DNA of 64,000 bases. Origin: Lachnospiraceae bacterium (lineage in GTDB: Bacteria; Bacillota; Clostridia; Lachnospirales; Lachnospiraceae). The translations under genes and the position numbers were made by a program. Each line of letters starts with the position of its first letter. The first letter of the stretch is position 1. The notes under the pieces were generated by a model. That model made no database searches. It was given only the letters and a program-made list of their open reading frames with translations, and had not been told where the DNA came from. Positions 1 to 8,278 of this stretch are shown here, piece by piece. The stretch spans positions 32,065 to 96,064 of the forward strand of contig JAAVZU010000035.1 in the NCBI GenBank assembly GCA_022791815.1, read 5' to 3'.

Positions 1-2
1 AT

Positions 3-89
3 AAAGGAACAAAGTCTACAGAACGTTATACTAGCCACATGGCAAACCGTCCACAAGGACAGTCCTACTTTTATGATAAAAAGAAATAA
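3..89 (+). CDS. C-terminal end of an unidentified protein (partial)
   Basis: An open frame runs in from the left edge and stops at TAA 87-89, giving about 28 residues that end SHMANRPQGQSYFYDKKK. The gene starts outside the window. It lies directly upstream of the flagellin promoter on the same strand, so it may belong to the flagellar region, but the tail is too short for a family call. Codon use looks coding (AGA/GGA/ACA rich), and the stop is followed by an AT-rich untranslated stretch. Confidence 0.5.
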   Translation, partial: KGTKSTERYTSHMANRPQGQSYFYDKKK

Positions 90-206
90 AAGTTATTTAG
101 CTTTTAAGTTTCCAAAGAATATGCAAAACAGTAGATGTATTACAAAAATGTTAAATATAGGCAAGTAAAAAAACTAAAACTTAACAAAAATGTAATGAAA
201 TAGGGG

Positions 207-233
207 TTAAGTTTTAGTAAACCACTCCGATAT
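207..233 (+). promoter_or_regulatory. Sigma-D (sigma-28) type promoter of flagellin gene 1
   Basis: TTAA (207-210), exactly 15 bases, then TCCGATAT (226-233). The Firmicutes sigma-D consensus is TAAA-N15-GCCGATAT, so one base differs in each box. A perfect match stands before the second flagellin gene, which supports this one. The predicted transcript has a leader of about 125 nt. Confidence 0.7.
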
Positions 234-324
234 ATATAACAAGTAAAATAAAACATTTACTTCGTATCAAATAGAACTGGAGCGTACGGCCAGGAGATAC
301 ACTTTTAACAGTAAATTATATCAA

Positions 325-358
325 CAGTGGCAAGGATGTCACTGGCAATTCAAGGAGG
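325..358 (+). promoter_or_regulatory. Possible CsrA-binding leader: GGA-loop hairpin plus Shine-Dalgarno of flagellin 1
   Basis: CAGTG (325-329) and CACTG (340-344) form a hairpin whose loop carries AAGGAT. A second GGA-containing site is the Shine-Dalgarno AAGGAGG at 352-358. An upstream GGA-loop hairpin paired with a GGA at the ribosome binding site is the arrangement known from the Bacillus hag leader, where CsrA represses translation and FliW relieves it. No csrA or fliW gene is in the window, so the regulator is inferred. Confidence 0.45.
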
Positions 359-365
359 AATTATT

Positions 366-1694
366 ATGGCTATGATAGTACAACATAACATGAGCGCTAT
401 GAACGCTAACAGAAACTTAGGAATTTCAGTAGGTCAGTTATCAAAATCAACAGAGAAATTAAGTTCTGGTTATAGAATTAACCGTGCAGGAGATGACGCT
501 GCCGGATTAGCAATTTCTGAAAAAATGAGAGGTCAGATTAGAGGTTTAGATAGAGCATCTGCAAATGCAGAAGATGGTATCTCGTTAATTCAGACAGCAG
601 AAGGAGCACTTCAGGAATCACAGAATATCATTCAGAGAATGAGAGAGCTTGCTGTACAGGCAGCTTCTGATACAAATACAGATGATGATAGAGAACAAAT
701 TCAGCAGGAAATCACACAGTTGACAAACGAAGTTGACCGTATTGCGAATACTTCTGAGTTCAATACAAAGAAATTATTGGATGGTTCTCAAGCTGGATCT
801 ACATCATTCAATTCTGGTAAAGCAAGTGCTGAAGGAACATTTACAAATGGTGTTGTAAGTGTTAAGTTAAATGATGCAGCAGGAGAAGTGTCTGCTTTAG
901 CAACAGCAGTAGATGATGTTATTCGTATTGAATTTACAAAAGATGGTGCTGCAATTACAGAAGATAATACAGGATACAATATTGCTTCTTTAAATGGAAC
1001 TGGCATTCAGTATGCTGCTGAAACTGGTGAAATTACAATTGAAAATGCAGCTTATGCTGGTACTAAATCAGATTTGAAGACTCAGACATCTGGTACTGCT
1101 ACAGCAACAAATATTAAATTCGTTGTAAGTAATGCTAAAAACTTAAAAGCTGGAGATGTAATTACTATTAATCTTCAAAGTGCTATTCTTACAAAGCCAG
1201 CTAACACAGGTGCAGAAGCTCTTAGATTCCAGATTGGAGCAAACGGTGGACAGGAAGTACAGGCTGCTATTGCAAGTATGAAAGCAAAAGATCTTGGAAT
1301 TACCCAGACTTCTAATACACAACATTTGCAACATGTGAGTGATAAGGCAGAGTATAATGCTGTAAGTGCTAATACTACAAATATTGGTGCTGCTCTTGAT
1401 GTAACAAATCAATCTTCTGCATCTTTAGCTATTGAAGCTTATGACAATGCTATCCAGAAAGTTTCTACAGAGCGTGCGAAACTTGGAGCTATGCAGAATA
1501 GATTAGAGCATACAATCAACAACTTGGATACATCCGCAGAGAACTTACAGTCTGCTGAGTCTCGTTTCCGTGATGTAGACATGGCAAGTGAAATGACCAC
1601 ATACAGCAAGTATAATATCTTGCAACAGGCTGGTCAGTCAATGCTTGCTCAAGCAAATCAGTCAACACAAGGTGTATTATCTTTATTAGGATAA
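366..1694 (+). CDS. Flagellin 1
   Basis: Structural subunit of the flagellar filament, exported through the flagellar type III apparatus, 442 aa. The conserved D0/D1 N-terminus starts MAMIVQHNMSAMNANR, with the classic stretch around MRELAVQAASDTNT. The C-terminal D1/D0 block contains LGAMQNRLEHTINNLDTS and ends QGVLSLLG. The middle (about residues 155-340) is a variable, Thr/Ala/Asn-rich domain that would face the surface and could be glycosylated. ATG 366 was chosen because AAGGAGG lies 7 bases upstream; an in-frame GTG at 327 would add 13 residues unlike flagellin and overlap the leader hairpin. ATG 372 would match the start of flagellin 2 but sits farther from the ribosome binding site. 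A rho-independent terminator follows, so the gene is probably monocistronic. Confidence 0.96.
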   Translation: MAMIVQHNMSAMNANRNLGISVGQLSKSTEKLSSGYRINRAGDDAAGLAISEKMRGQIRGLDRASANAEDGISLIQTAEGALQESQNIIQRMRELAVQAASDTNTDDDREQIQQEITQLTNEVDRIANTSEFNTKKLLDGSQAGSTSFNSGKASAEGTFTNGVVSVKLNDAAGEVSALATAVDDVIRIEFTKDGAAITEDNTGYNIASLNGTGIQYAAETGEITIENAAYAGTKSDLKTQTSGTATATNIKFVVSNAKNLKAGDVITINLQSAILTKPANTGAEALRFQIGANGGQEVQAAIASMKAKDLGITQTSNTQHLQHVSDKAEYNAVSANTTNIGAALDVTNQSSASLAIEAYDNAIQKVSTERAKLGAMQNRLEHTINNLDTSAENLQSAESRFRDVDMASEMTTYSKYNILQQAGQSMLAQANQSTQGVLSLLG

Positions 1695-1723
1695 TTCATA
1701 AACAATTACATAAGATAAAGAAT

Positions 1724-1755
1724 GGCCAACTGCAGGAGCGGTTGGCTGTTTTAAT
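1724..1755 (+). terminator. Rho-independent terminator after flagellin 1
   Basis: GCCAAC (1725-1730) pairs with GTTGGC (1741-1746), followed by TGTTTTAATTTT, 30 bases after the flagellin stop codon. Confidence 0.8.
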
Positions 1756-1796
1756 TTTATGAAGGAGACAAGAAGAGAAAAGCCCCAAATAAAGAC

Positions 1797-1823
1797 TTTA
1801 TATTTTAGAGAAAATGCCGATAA
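1797..1823 (+). promoter_or_regulatory. Candidate sigma-D promoter before the Maf-type gene
   Basis: TTTA (1797-1800), 15 bases, then GCCGATAA (1816-1823). The -10 box is close to consensus and the spacing exact; the -35 box matches only in part. It lies about 50 bp upstream of the glycosyltransferase gene and downstream of the flagellin 1 terminator, where a promoter would be needed. Confidence 0.5.
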
Positions 1824-1873
1824 CATATAAGATGCAATATAACAAGATGTTAAGCAAAGAGTAGGGAGAAAAT

Positions 1874-3757
1874 ATGGCAAACAGATACAAAAAAAACATA
1901 ACAACTTTTTGGAAGATGAATAAATTTTCTGAAGAGGTAAGAGAATATTTAGAAAGTTATCAAATTACAGATGGAGAATGTCAGTTAGTAGATGGAATTC
2001 CGTGTTTTTATCAGGATGGTCATTATTATCGTATGCGTAGTGAACAGCCATTGGAAGAGGCAAAGAGAATGACCAGAGGATTGGATCCTATGAAGGATCA
2101 TTTAATTGTGGTATTTGGAATAGGCAACGTAGCATTACTTCGTAAGCTAATGCAGGATACTACATCTGGAACAAGAATTTTAGTAATTGAAAATAATGCA
2201 TATATTATGAATTATATATTTGCACATGAGAATCTTGATGATATTATAGCTAGCAGCAAAATAGTTATTACTTGTGCAGAAGAGAAGATATTAGAGCATG
2301 TGATATATGCGTGTATGGGTTCAAACTGGGAGAATTTAGTGCATAATCTGCAAATTCTGTCCATGCCTTATTATGCATTATATGAAGATTTTCAGATTGA
2401 TACAGTGAAGATGATTAGCAAAGCAATTTTGTATGAAATTAATTCTTTGGGAAATAGTTTGCCGGATGTTATGAATGGATTAAGAAATAATTATACCAGT
2501 GTAGATGGATGTACATTTTGTAACAGTATTTCGGAATTAAAAGGAAGGTTCAAGGGTGTGCCAGCAATCATAGTCAGTGGTGGACCATCTTTAGATAAAA
2601 ATGTGGAATTGTTAAAGCAGGCAGAGGGAAAAGCAGTGATTCTGTCAACGGATGCGGCATATCGTGCTTGCAGAAGAATTGGAGTAAAAGCAGATGCCAT
2701 TGCTTCTATTGAACGTGATGAGCCGACTTATAAACATTTTTATGAGAACCAGGAGATGGATCCAGATATGGTATTGATTGGTCCAAGCCTTATGTGGCCA
2801 GATATCATTGGAACTTATCCAGGAAAGAAAGTATTAATGAAGAAGACACAAGGTGGTGCTGATGGTTGGTGGGGGAATTTTTTTCCGTCAATTGAATGGC
2901 TGAACATGGGATTTTCCTGTGCCAATGTGGCACATGCAGTAGCAAGTGAGATGGGGTGTGAACCAATTATTCTTATTGGACAGGATTTTGCCTATACAGA
3001 TAATAAGAAACACAGCGAGGATGCTAAGTATCACAAAGAAAATGTAGTGGAAGAGAAAAAACAGGGAGACAAAGGCACTCTGTGGGTAGAAGATATAAAC
3101 GGAGAACTGGTCCGGACCACTGAATATTTGAACATGTTCCGTCAGGGAATGGAAGCAAGAATTCTTGTAGATCAAAATTTGGTGATTGATGCAACAGAAG
3201 GTGGAGCGAAGATTAAAGGTACTAAGGTTATGACTTTTGCGGATGCGATTGCCCAGTATTGTACAAAGGAGAAGGCTTATTCCATGTCAGATTGTTTGGA
3301 GGATAAAGTATTTGATAAGGAAACCGCAAGGAAAAAGTATAAGGAAATAATTGAAGCAGCAGAAGAGATGCTCAGAGATTTACAAGATATAAAAGATAGA
3401 ATCCAGAAACACTGTAATGTTATAAACAAATACGAGAGTGTAGATTTTGAAAACCTTCCTTTGGATGATTTAGTGAATATTGTGGTGGATATGCAGGCTG
3501 GTAATGATATCATTGATTTTATGATTAAAGAAAAGAGAAACTTAATTACGTTCTATCAGCAGAATTTGAAACAGACTATTATTTATGTAAAAAAGATTGG
3601 AAACGATGTAACAGGAGAAACGGTAAAACGGAATTGGGAGTTACAGGAACATCTTATGTATCTTATGGAGGTTACTACAATAGTAGTTACAAAGCAATAT
3701 AAAGAACTGATTGCATTTATGCAGGATAAACTGAAACAACTGGAGGGAGAAGGATGA
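1874..3757 (+). CDS. Maf-family (DUF115/MptE-like) flagellin glycosyltransferase
   Basis: 627 aa, cytoplasmic, no signal peptide. The MptE-like DUF115 core is marked by IIVSGGPSLD (GGPSLD at 236-241) and IGQDFAYT (Gly-Gln-Asp at 369-371), the two signatures of motility accessory factor (Maf) proteins. Maf proteins attach sugars, typically nonulosonic acids, to Ser/Thr of flagellin before export. Residues 70-210 form a Rossmann-like N-terminal domain (VVFGIGN, ILVIENN), and the C-terminal 150 residues are helical. ATG 1874 has AGGGAG just upstream. The gene sits between two flagellin genes and overlaps the next ORF by 4 bases (ATGA), implying translational coupling. The sugar donor is unknown; the glycan block at 6-12.4 kb is the natural candidate. 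Confidence 0.85.
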   Translation: MANRYKKNITTFWKMNKFSEEVREYLESYQITDGECQLVDGIPCFYQDGHYYRMRSEQPLEEAKRMTRGLDPMKDHLIVVFGIGNVALLRKLMQDTTSGTRILVIENNAYIMNYIFAHENLDDIIASSKIVITCAEEKILEHVIYACMGSNWENLVHNLQILSMPYYALYEDFQIDTVKMISKAILYEINSLGNSLPDVMNGLRNNYTSVDGCTFCNSISELKGRFKGVPAIIVSGGPSLDKNVELLKQAEGKAVILSTDAAYRACRRIGVKADAIASIERDEPTYKHFYENQEMDPDMVLIGPSLMWPDIIGTYPGKKVLMKKTQGGADGWWGNFFPSIEWLNMGFSCANVAHAVASEMGCEPIILIGQDFAYTDNKKHSEDAKYHKENVVEEKKQGDKGTLWVEDINGELVRTTEYLNMFRQGMEARILVDQNLVIDATEGGAKIKGTKVMTFADAIAQYCTKEKAYSMSDCLEDKVFDKETARKKYKEIIEAAEEMLRDLQDIKDRIQKHCNVINKYESVDFENLPLDDLVNIVVDMQAGNDIIDFMIKEKRNLITFYQQNLKQTIIYVKKIGNDVTGETVKRNWELQEHLMYLMEVTTIVVTKQYKELIAFMQDKLKQLEGEG

Positions 3758-4032
3758 TTGCAAAAGTAATTCAAAGTATTGATAATTTAGTGGATGATAT
3801 TTATACACCAGACAGGGCAAATATCAGCCAATATTATTTGGAATTGATTGAAGCGATTGGTGCCTTTCTCGAAGAAATGGTACAAAGAGGATATACTGTG
3901 GATCTGAGAGCTGATTTGGAGCAGATTCAACAGGCTGTGACAGTGAAAGATTACATTCATTTAAGCGATATATTATTGTATACTATACGCAAAGATTTCG
4001 TTAATTTGCAAAAAGATTTAAAAGATATGTAA
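3754..4032 (+). CDS. Small helical protein coupled to the Maf-type glycosyltransferase
   Basis: 92 aa, predicted mostly alpha-helical and acidic, no membrane segment or signal. Its ATG overlaps the stop codon of the preceding gene (ATGA), so the two are translated together. Amphipathic helices such as YYLELIEAIGAFLEEMVQ suggest a partner-binding or chaperone-like role, perhaps holding the glycosyltransferase to flagellin or the export gate. I do not recognise the family. Being genuinely coding is well supported by the overlap, length and codon use. Confidence 0.75.
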   Translation: MIAKVIQSIDNLVDDIYTPDRANISQYYLELIEAIGAFLEEMVQRGYTVDLRADLEQIQQAVTVKDYIHLSDILLYTIRKDFVNLQKDLKDM

Positions 4033-4049
4033 AAAATTATTTTTTGGAG

Positions 4050-4076
4050 TAAAGAAATATAAAATAATGCCGATAT
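4050..4076 (+). promoter_or_regulatory. Consensus sigma-D promoter of flagellin gene 2
   Basis: TAAA (4050-4053), exactly 15 bases, GCCGATAT (4069-4076): a perfect match to the Firmicutes sigma-D consensus. The leader to the ATG is about 135 nt, similar in length to that of flagellin 1. Confidence 0.9.
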
Positions 4077-4216
4077 CTATTGTGAAAACATGATAGATAC
4101 AATGGGTCGTGTATCAGAACGTTATGAGGGGGACAGATAGGATGACTGGTATTACCCTTTGACGAAAGAGTATGTAACAATAGTATTATGGACAAGATTC
4201 AAGGAGGAATAAGGAT

Positions 4217-5521
4217 ATGATAGTACAGCACAACATAGCATCTATGAATGCGAACAGACAATTAGGAATTTCTACAGGAAAGGTGAAGACTTCTACAGAA
4301 AAGTTAAGTTCTGGTTACCGTATTAACCGTGCGGCAGATGATGCAGCAGGTCTTGCAATTTCTGAAAAGATGAGGGGACAGATTCGTGGTTTGACACAGG
4401 CTTCCAGCAATGCAGAAGATGGTATTTCTTTGATTCAGACAGCAGAAGGTGCTCTTCAGGAGACACAGAATATCATCCAGAGAATGCGTGAGTTAGCAGT
4501 TCAGGCTGCCAGCGATACCAATACTAATGATGATAGAGAGCAGATCCAGCAGGAGATTACCCAGTTAACCAACGAAGTAGACCGTATTGCCAATACTTCT
4601 GAGTTTAATACAAAGAAGTTATTAGATGGTTCTTTAGAAGGATCTAAGAGTTTTCGTCCAGGAGTTGGTTCCGCAGAAGGTACATTTATTAATGGCGAAG
4701 TGAAGGTTGTGGAGAAGGATGTTTCTTCTAATGCTATTATTGCAATAGATGATGTTATTCGGATTGAGTTTACAAAAGACGGAGTTCAGGCAGAAAATTT
4801 GGGAGAAGGATATAATATTGCATCCTTAAGAGGACACGAGGTAAGTTATGAGGCTTCCACAGGAACAATTACAATTGCAAATGGACAATATGCTGGAGAT
4901 CTTTCTGCTTTGAGAATTACAAATTCAAATACAGCAACTATGGAAGATTATGTTATTCAGATTTCTGGTTTTTCAAACATTAAAGCAGGAGATACCATTA
5001 CTATTAACATGCAAAAGGCTACTTTGACAAGACCACAGACTACAGGTAAAGAAGCACTTCGTGTTCAAGTTGGTGCAAATGGTGGTCAGGAAGCTTTCTT
5101 AGGAATTGCCAGTATGAAAGCTAAAGATTTGGGAATTACTCAAACTACTGCTATCCGTACCTTAACTAATTCTGTAGATAATGAGATAGCTAAGGCGAAT
5201 GCAGGAAATGTTGGAGCAGCATTGACTGTTACTTCACAATCTATGGCTTCTATTGCAATTGAAGCTTATGATAATGCACTTCGTAAGGTATCTGATGAAC
5301 GTGCAAATCTTGGTGCTCTTCAGAATCGTTTAGAGCATAGTATTAATAACTTAGATACATCCGCTGAAAACTTGCAGGATGCAGAATCTCGTATTCGTGA
5401 TGTAGATATGGCAGAAGAAATGACTGAATATAGCAAGTATAACATTCTTATGCAAGCTGGACAGTCAATGCTTGCTCAGGCAAACCAGATGACTCAGGGT
5501 GTATTGAATTTATTGCAATAA
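4217..5521 (+). CDS. Flagellin 2
   Basis: 434 aa flagellin paralogous to flagellin 1. Both conserved ends are nearly identical to it (MIVQHNIASMNANRQLG at the start, MLAQANQMTQGVLNLLQ at the end), while the central domain (about residues 150-320) diverges yet keeps parallel blocks such as GTF-NG-V, DDVIRIEFTKDG and LRVQVGANGGQE. AAGGAGG ends 7-8 bases before ATG 4217. This is the first ATG; unlike flagellin 1 there is no extra Met-Ala. The gene has its own sigma-D promoter and a terminator downstream. Two flagellins under separate promoters allow a mixed filament or staged expression. Confidence 0.96.
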   Translation: MIVQHNIASMNANRQLGISTGKVKTSTEKLSSGYRINRAADDAAGLAISEKMRGQIRGLTQASSNAEDGISLIQTAEGALQETQNIIQRMRELAVQAASDTNTNDDREQIQQEITQLTNEVDRIANTSEFNTKKLLDGSLEGSKSFRPGVGSAEGTFINGEVKVVEKDVSSNAIIAIDDVIRIEFTKDGVQAENLGEGYNIASLRGHEVSYEASTGTITIANGQYAGDLSALRITNSNTATMEDYVIQISGFSNIKAGDTITINMQKATLTRPQTTGKEALRVQVGANGGQEAFLGIASMKAKDLGITQTTAIRTLTNSVDNEIAKANAGNVGAALTVTSQSMASIAIEAYDNALRKVSDERANLGALQNRLEHSINNLDTSAENLQDAESRIRDVDMAEEMTEYSKYNILMQAGQSMLAQANQMTQGVLNLLQ

Positions 5522-5685
5522 TTAAGTTATAGTAATAAATTTTGAGATTATGATTTAATATATGCAACATGTGTTTGTGTTTTAGTCATATAAATTGAAT
5601 TTTTACTTCTTACTATATATTATAGTATATGTTGGTAATGGATGAATGATATGGCTGAATCGTAACAATTTGGGGAGTAATATAT

Positions 5686-5731
5686 AATAGCATCTGCTAT
5701 AGTAAATATAGTAGATGCTATATTTTTTATA
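5686..5731 (+). terminator. Terminator downstream of flagellin 2
   Basis: ATAGCATCT (5687-5695) pairs with AGATGCTAT (5713-5721), followed by ATTTTTTAT. It lies 165 bases after the stop codon; the stretch between is AT-rich with no gene seen. Confidence 0.7.
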
Positions 5732-5841
5732 TCATAGAAAAGTGTTCTGTATCTCCTATGATATAAAAAATAATTATGTATATTTGCAGAAGTGGTTAAT
5801 ATTGTTTTGCAATAAAGGGATATAGATTCGGATTCTAACAT

Positions 5842-5868
5842 TAAGAATTTTGTATAAAATGACGATAA
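5842..5868 (+). promoter_or_regulatory. Sigma-D-like promoter before the glycan block
   Basis: TAAG (5842-5845), 15 bases, GACGATAA (5861-5868). The identical variant pair TAAG-N15-GACGATA recurs at 13440-13466. It would place the glycan genes in the flagellar regulon. The rest of the 5732-6006 gap is AT-rich and shows no gene. Confidence 0.5.
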
Positions 5869-6006
5869 TCATACTATATAAATGTAGATGTTGATTACAA
5901 GGATGTGTAGTATGTAGTAATCAACTGTTATTCATAATAGTATGAGGGATTATAGAAGAGGGAATTTTATATTTGGAAGCTCATAAGAGAATACGGAGGG
6001 AAAAAG

Positions 6007-6999
6007 ATGTTAAATAATAGTGTAATTTTAGTAACAGGAGGAACTGGTTCTTTTGGTAAGAAGTTTTTGGAGATGGTTTTTGAAAAATATAATCCTGCAA
6101 AGGTTATTATATATTCCAGAGATGAGTTTAAGCAAAGTGTTATGAAAACAGATTTTGCGGATAAGGTAGATATGAGTAAGGTTCGTTTCTTTATTGGTGA
6201 TGTTAGAGATAAAGAGCGTTTATATCGTGCATTTAATGGTGTGGATTATGTGATACATGCAGCAGCTATGAAGCAGGTGCCAACTTGTGAATATAACCCA
6301 ATGGAGGCAATTAAGACAAATATTCATGGAGCACAAAATGTTATTGATGCAGCATTAGACAGAGGTGTAAAGAAAGTTGTTGCACTTTCCACTGATAAAG
6401 CAGTAAACCCTATTAATTTATATGGTGGTACAAAGTTAGTGTCTGATAAGTTATTTACAGCAGCAAATGCTTATAGTGGTGTACAGGGAACTACTTTTTC
6501 TGTAGTACGATATGGAAATGTAGCAGGAAGCCGTGGATCTGTTATTCCGATTTTTCAGAAGATTATTGAGAATGGAGGAACAGAGCTTCCAATTACAGAC
6601 AGCCGTATGACCAGATTTTGGATTACTTTGGAGCAGGGAGTGGAACTGGTTTTTAAAGCATTGGAAGAGTCTAAGGGAGGAGAGACATATATTTCTAAAA
6701 TTCCATCTTTCCATATTAACGATTTGGCTTATGCAATGTTACCAGATTGCAAAATCAAAGAAATCGGTATTCGTGAGGGTGAAAAATTACATGAAGTTAT
6801 GGTTACAAAGGATGATTGTAGAAGCACCTATGAATATGATAAACATTATATTATTTATCCAAATTATGAATGGTGGAGCAAATCAAAATATTTTACACCA
6901 GGTGGTAAATTAGTAGAAGATGAATTTGAATATAATTCAGGAAATAATGTGGAGTGGCTTGGAGTAGAGGAAATTAGAGAAGCGTTAAAGCATATATAA
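6007..6999 (+). CDS. UDP-N-acetylglucosamine 4,6-dehydratase-like (PseB/FlaA1 family)
   Basis: 330 aa extended short-chain dehydrogenase. The N-terminal NAD(P)-binding motif TGGTGSFGKKF lies near residue 10. The family hallmark STDKAVNPINLYGGTKL holds the catalytic Tyr-x-x-x-Lys with an Asp-Lys pair. Enzymes of this family convert UDP-GlcNAc to a UDP-4-keto-6-deoxy sugar, the first step to pseudaminic acid or other modified hexosamines on flagellin. The length is that of the soluble PseB-type rather than the membrane CapD-type. ATG 6007 has GGAGGG 6 bases upstream. It starts the glycan block, with a sigma-D-like promoter about 140 bp before. There is no PseC/PseF/PseI homologue in the window, so the end product is unlikely to be made by this block alone. 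Confidence 0.85.
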   Translation: MLNNSVILVTGGTGSFGKKFLEMVFEKYNPAKVIIYSRDEFKQSVMKTDFADKVDMSKVRFFIGDVRDKERLYRAFNGVDYVIHAAAMKQVPTCEYNPMEAIKTNIHGAQNVIDAALDRGVKKVVALSTDKAVNPINLYGGTKLVSDKLFTAANAYSGVQGTTFSVVRYGNVAGSRGSVIPIFQKIIENGGTELPITDSRMTRFWITLEQGVELVFKALEESKGGETYISKIPSFHINDLAYAMLPDCKIKEIGIREGEKLHEVMVTKDDCRSTYEYDKHYIIYPNYEWWSKSKYFTPGGKLVEDEFEYNSGNNVEWLGVEEIREALKHI

Positions 7000-7123
7000 T
7001 ACTTGAAGGAAAGATGAAAATATAGTAGACAATAATTGTGTACATAATCGTAACTAATGAAATTGTCATAGACAAAAGTACACGAACTATAAGTTACGGA
7101 AATGTTTTCTTGAGGGGAATAAT

Positions 7124-8278
7124 ATGGATTATATTAGACATACAAAGGCTCTGGATGAGTTATATCATAATTTAGATAAGATGATCGAAAAAAATCTTTT
7201 TGATAAAAAATATGTCGTTATGTTTGGGTGCAATAAGATAGCAGGAATGATTATTTACTATTTACAACAGAAGAATATTAAAGTAAATAGCATTGTTGAC
7301 AATAATAAAAATAACTGTGGACAAATGTTTATGGATGTTTTGGTGTCAGCACCTCAAGAAGTTTTGGGGACATTTCGAAAAGATGTGCTTGTTTTAATTG
7401 CATCTGGTTTTCAGGCAGAAATGATTAAACAGCTAGAAGACATGGGGTATAAGAACAATGACCATATAAGAAAAGTAATTGATCTTCCTATGTTGATGAA
7501 CGATTATAGTTTTGTTCAAAGAGATAATTTTGAAGAATTAAATAGAGATGAAGTAAGAAATAGTCAGCTTCGTTGTTTAAAAAAAGTAAAGTCTATTTGT
7601 GAAAGTAATAATATAAGATATTTTTTATGTGGAGGAACTCTCCTTGGTGCTGCACGTCATCAGGGATATATACCATGGGATGATGATATAGATATTTTTA
7701 TTGTTTTAAAAGATTGGGAAAAGTTTTCTAAGTTGGTTAAGGAAAATGATGAATTTGGATTTATTAGTTTTATGGGGGAAGATGACTATTATGATGATAT
7801 GGGATTATTTTATGATAAGACTAATATATGTGATGCCAATCATTTTCCTATGCAGACTACAGCAGGAATAAGCATTGATGTTATGCCTTTAATTGGATTG
7901 CCTGATACACAGGAGGCTATAAAGGAATATGCGATGGAATTGAAGAATCAAAACAGCAAAGTACAAAATACATTGTATGATTTAAGTAAATGTAAATGTG
8001 AGCGTAAAAAACTTTATGAGTTAATGTTAAGATATGACTATGATACAAGTAAGAATGTAGGTCATATTTTAGGACCATATTTTATGAAAGAAGTCCGCCC
8101 TAAAGAATGGTTTGAGAAAACTGTATATTTAAAGTTTGAAGATGAAGAATATGCTGCTCCTATTGGCTATGACAATTATTTAAGAAAATTGTATGGGGAT
8201 TATATGCAATTACCTCCAGAAGATAAACGTGTAGGACATCACTATTTTCGGGCATATAAGAAGAAGGAGGGGCTATAA
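7124..8278 (+). CDS. LicD-family phosphotransferase with N-terminal Rossmann-like domain
   Basis: 384 aa. Residues 28-125 look like a CoA/nucleotide-binding fold (VVMFGCNKIAG, SIVDNNK, VLIASG) seen in front of many surface-glycan enzymes. Residues 165-384 form the LicD domain, with CGGTLLGAARHQGYIPWDDD and the metal-binding Asp cluster at 186-190. LicD proteins transfer phosphocholine or a related phospho-alcohol from a CDP-activated donor to a sugar. The cytidylyltransferase gene three genes on would supply such a donor. GAGGGG precedes ATG 7124. The stop TAA directly abuts the start codon of the next gene, showing an operon. Glycan acceptor and exact donor are not known. Confidence 0.82.
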   Translation: MDYIRHTKALDELYHNLDKMIEKNLFDKKYVVMFGCNKIAGMIIYYLQQKNIKVNSIVDNNKNNCGQMFMDVLVSAPQEVLGTFRKDVLVLIASGFQAEMIKQLEDMGYKNNDHIRKVIDLPMLMNDYSFVQRDNFEELNRDEVRNSQLRCLKKVKSICESNNIRYFLCGGTLLGAARHQGYIPWDDDIDIFIVLKDWEKFSKLVKENDEFGFISFMGEDDYYDDMGLFYDKTNICDANHFPMQTTAGISIDVMPLIGLPDTQEAIKEYAMELKNQNSKVQNTLYDLSKCKCERKKLYELMLRYDYDTSKNVGHILGPYFMKEVRPKEWFEKTVYLKFEDEEYAAPIGYDNYLRKLYGDYMQLPPEDKRVGHHYFRAYKKKEGL

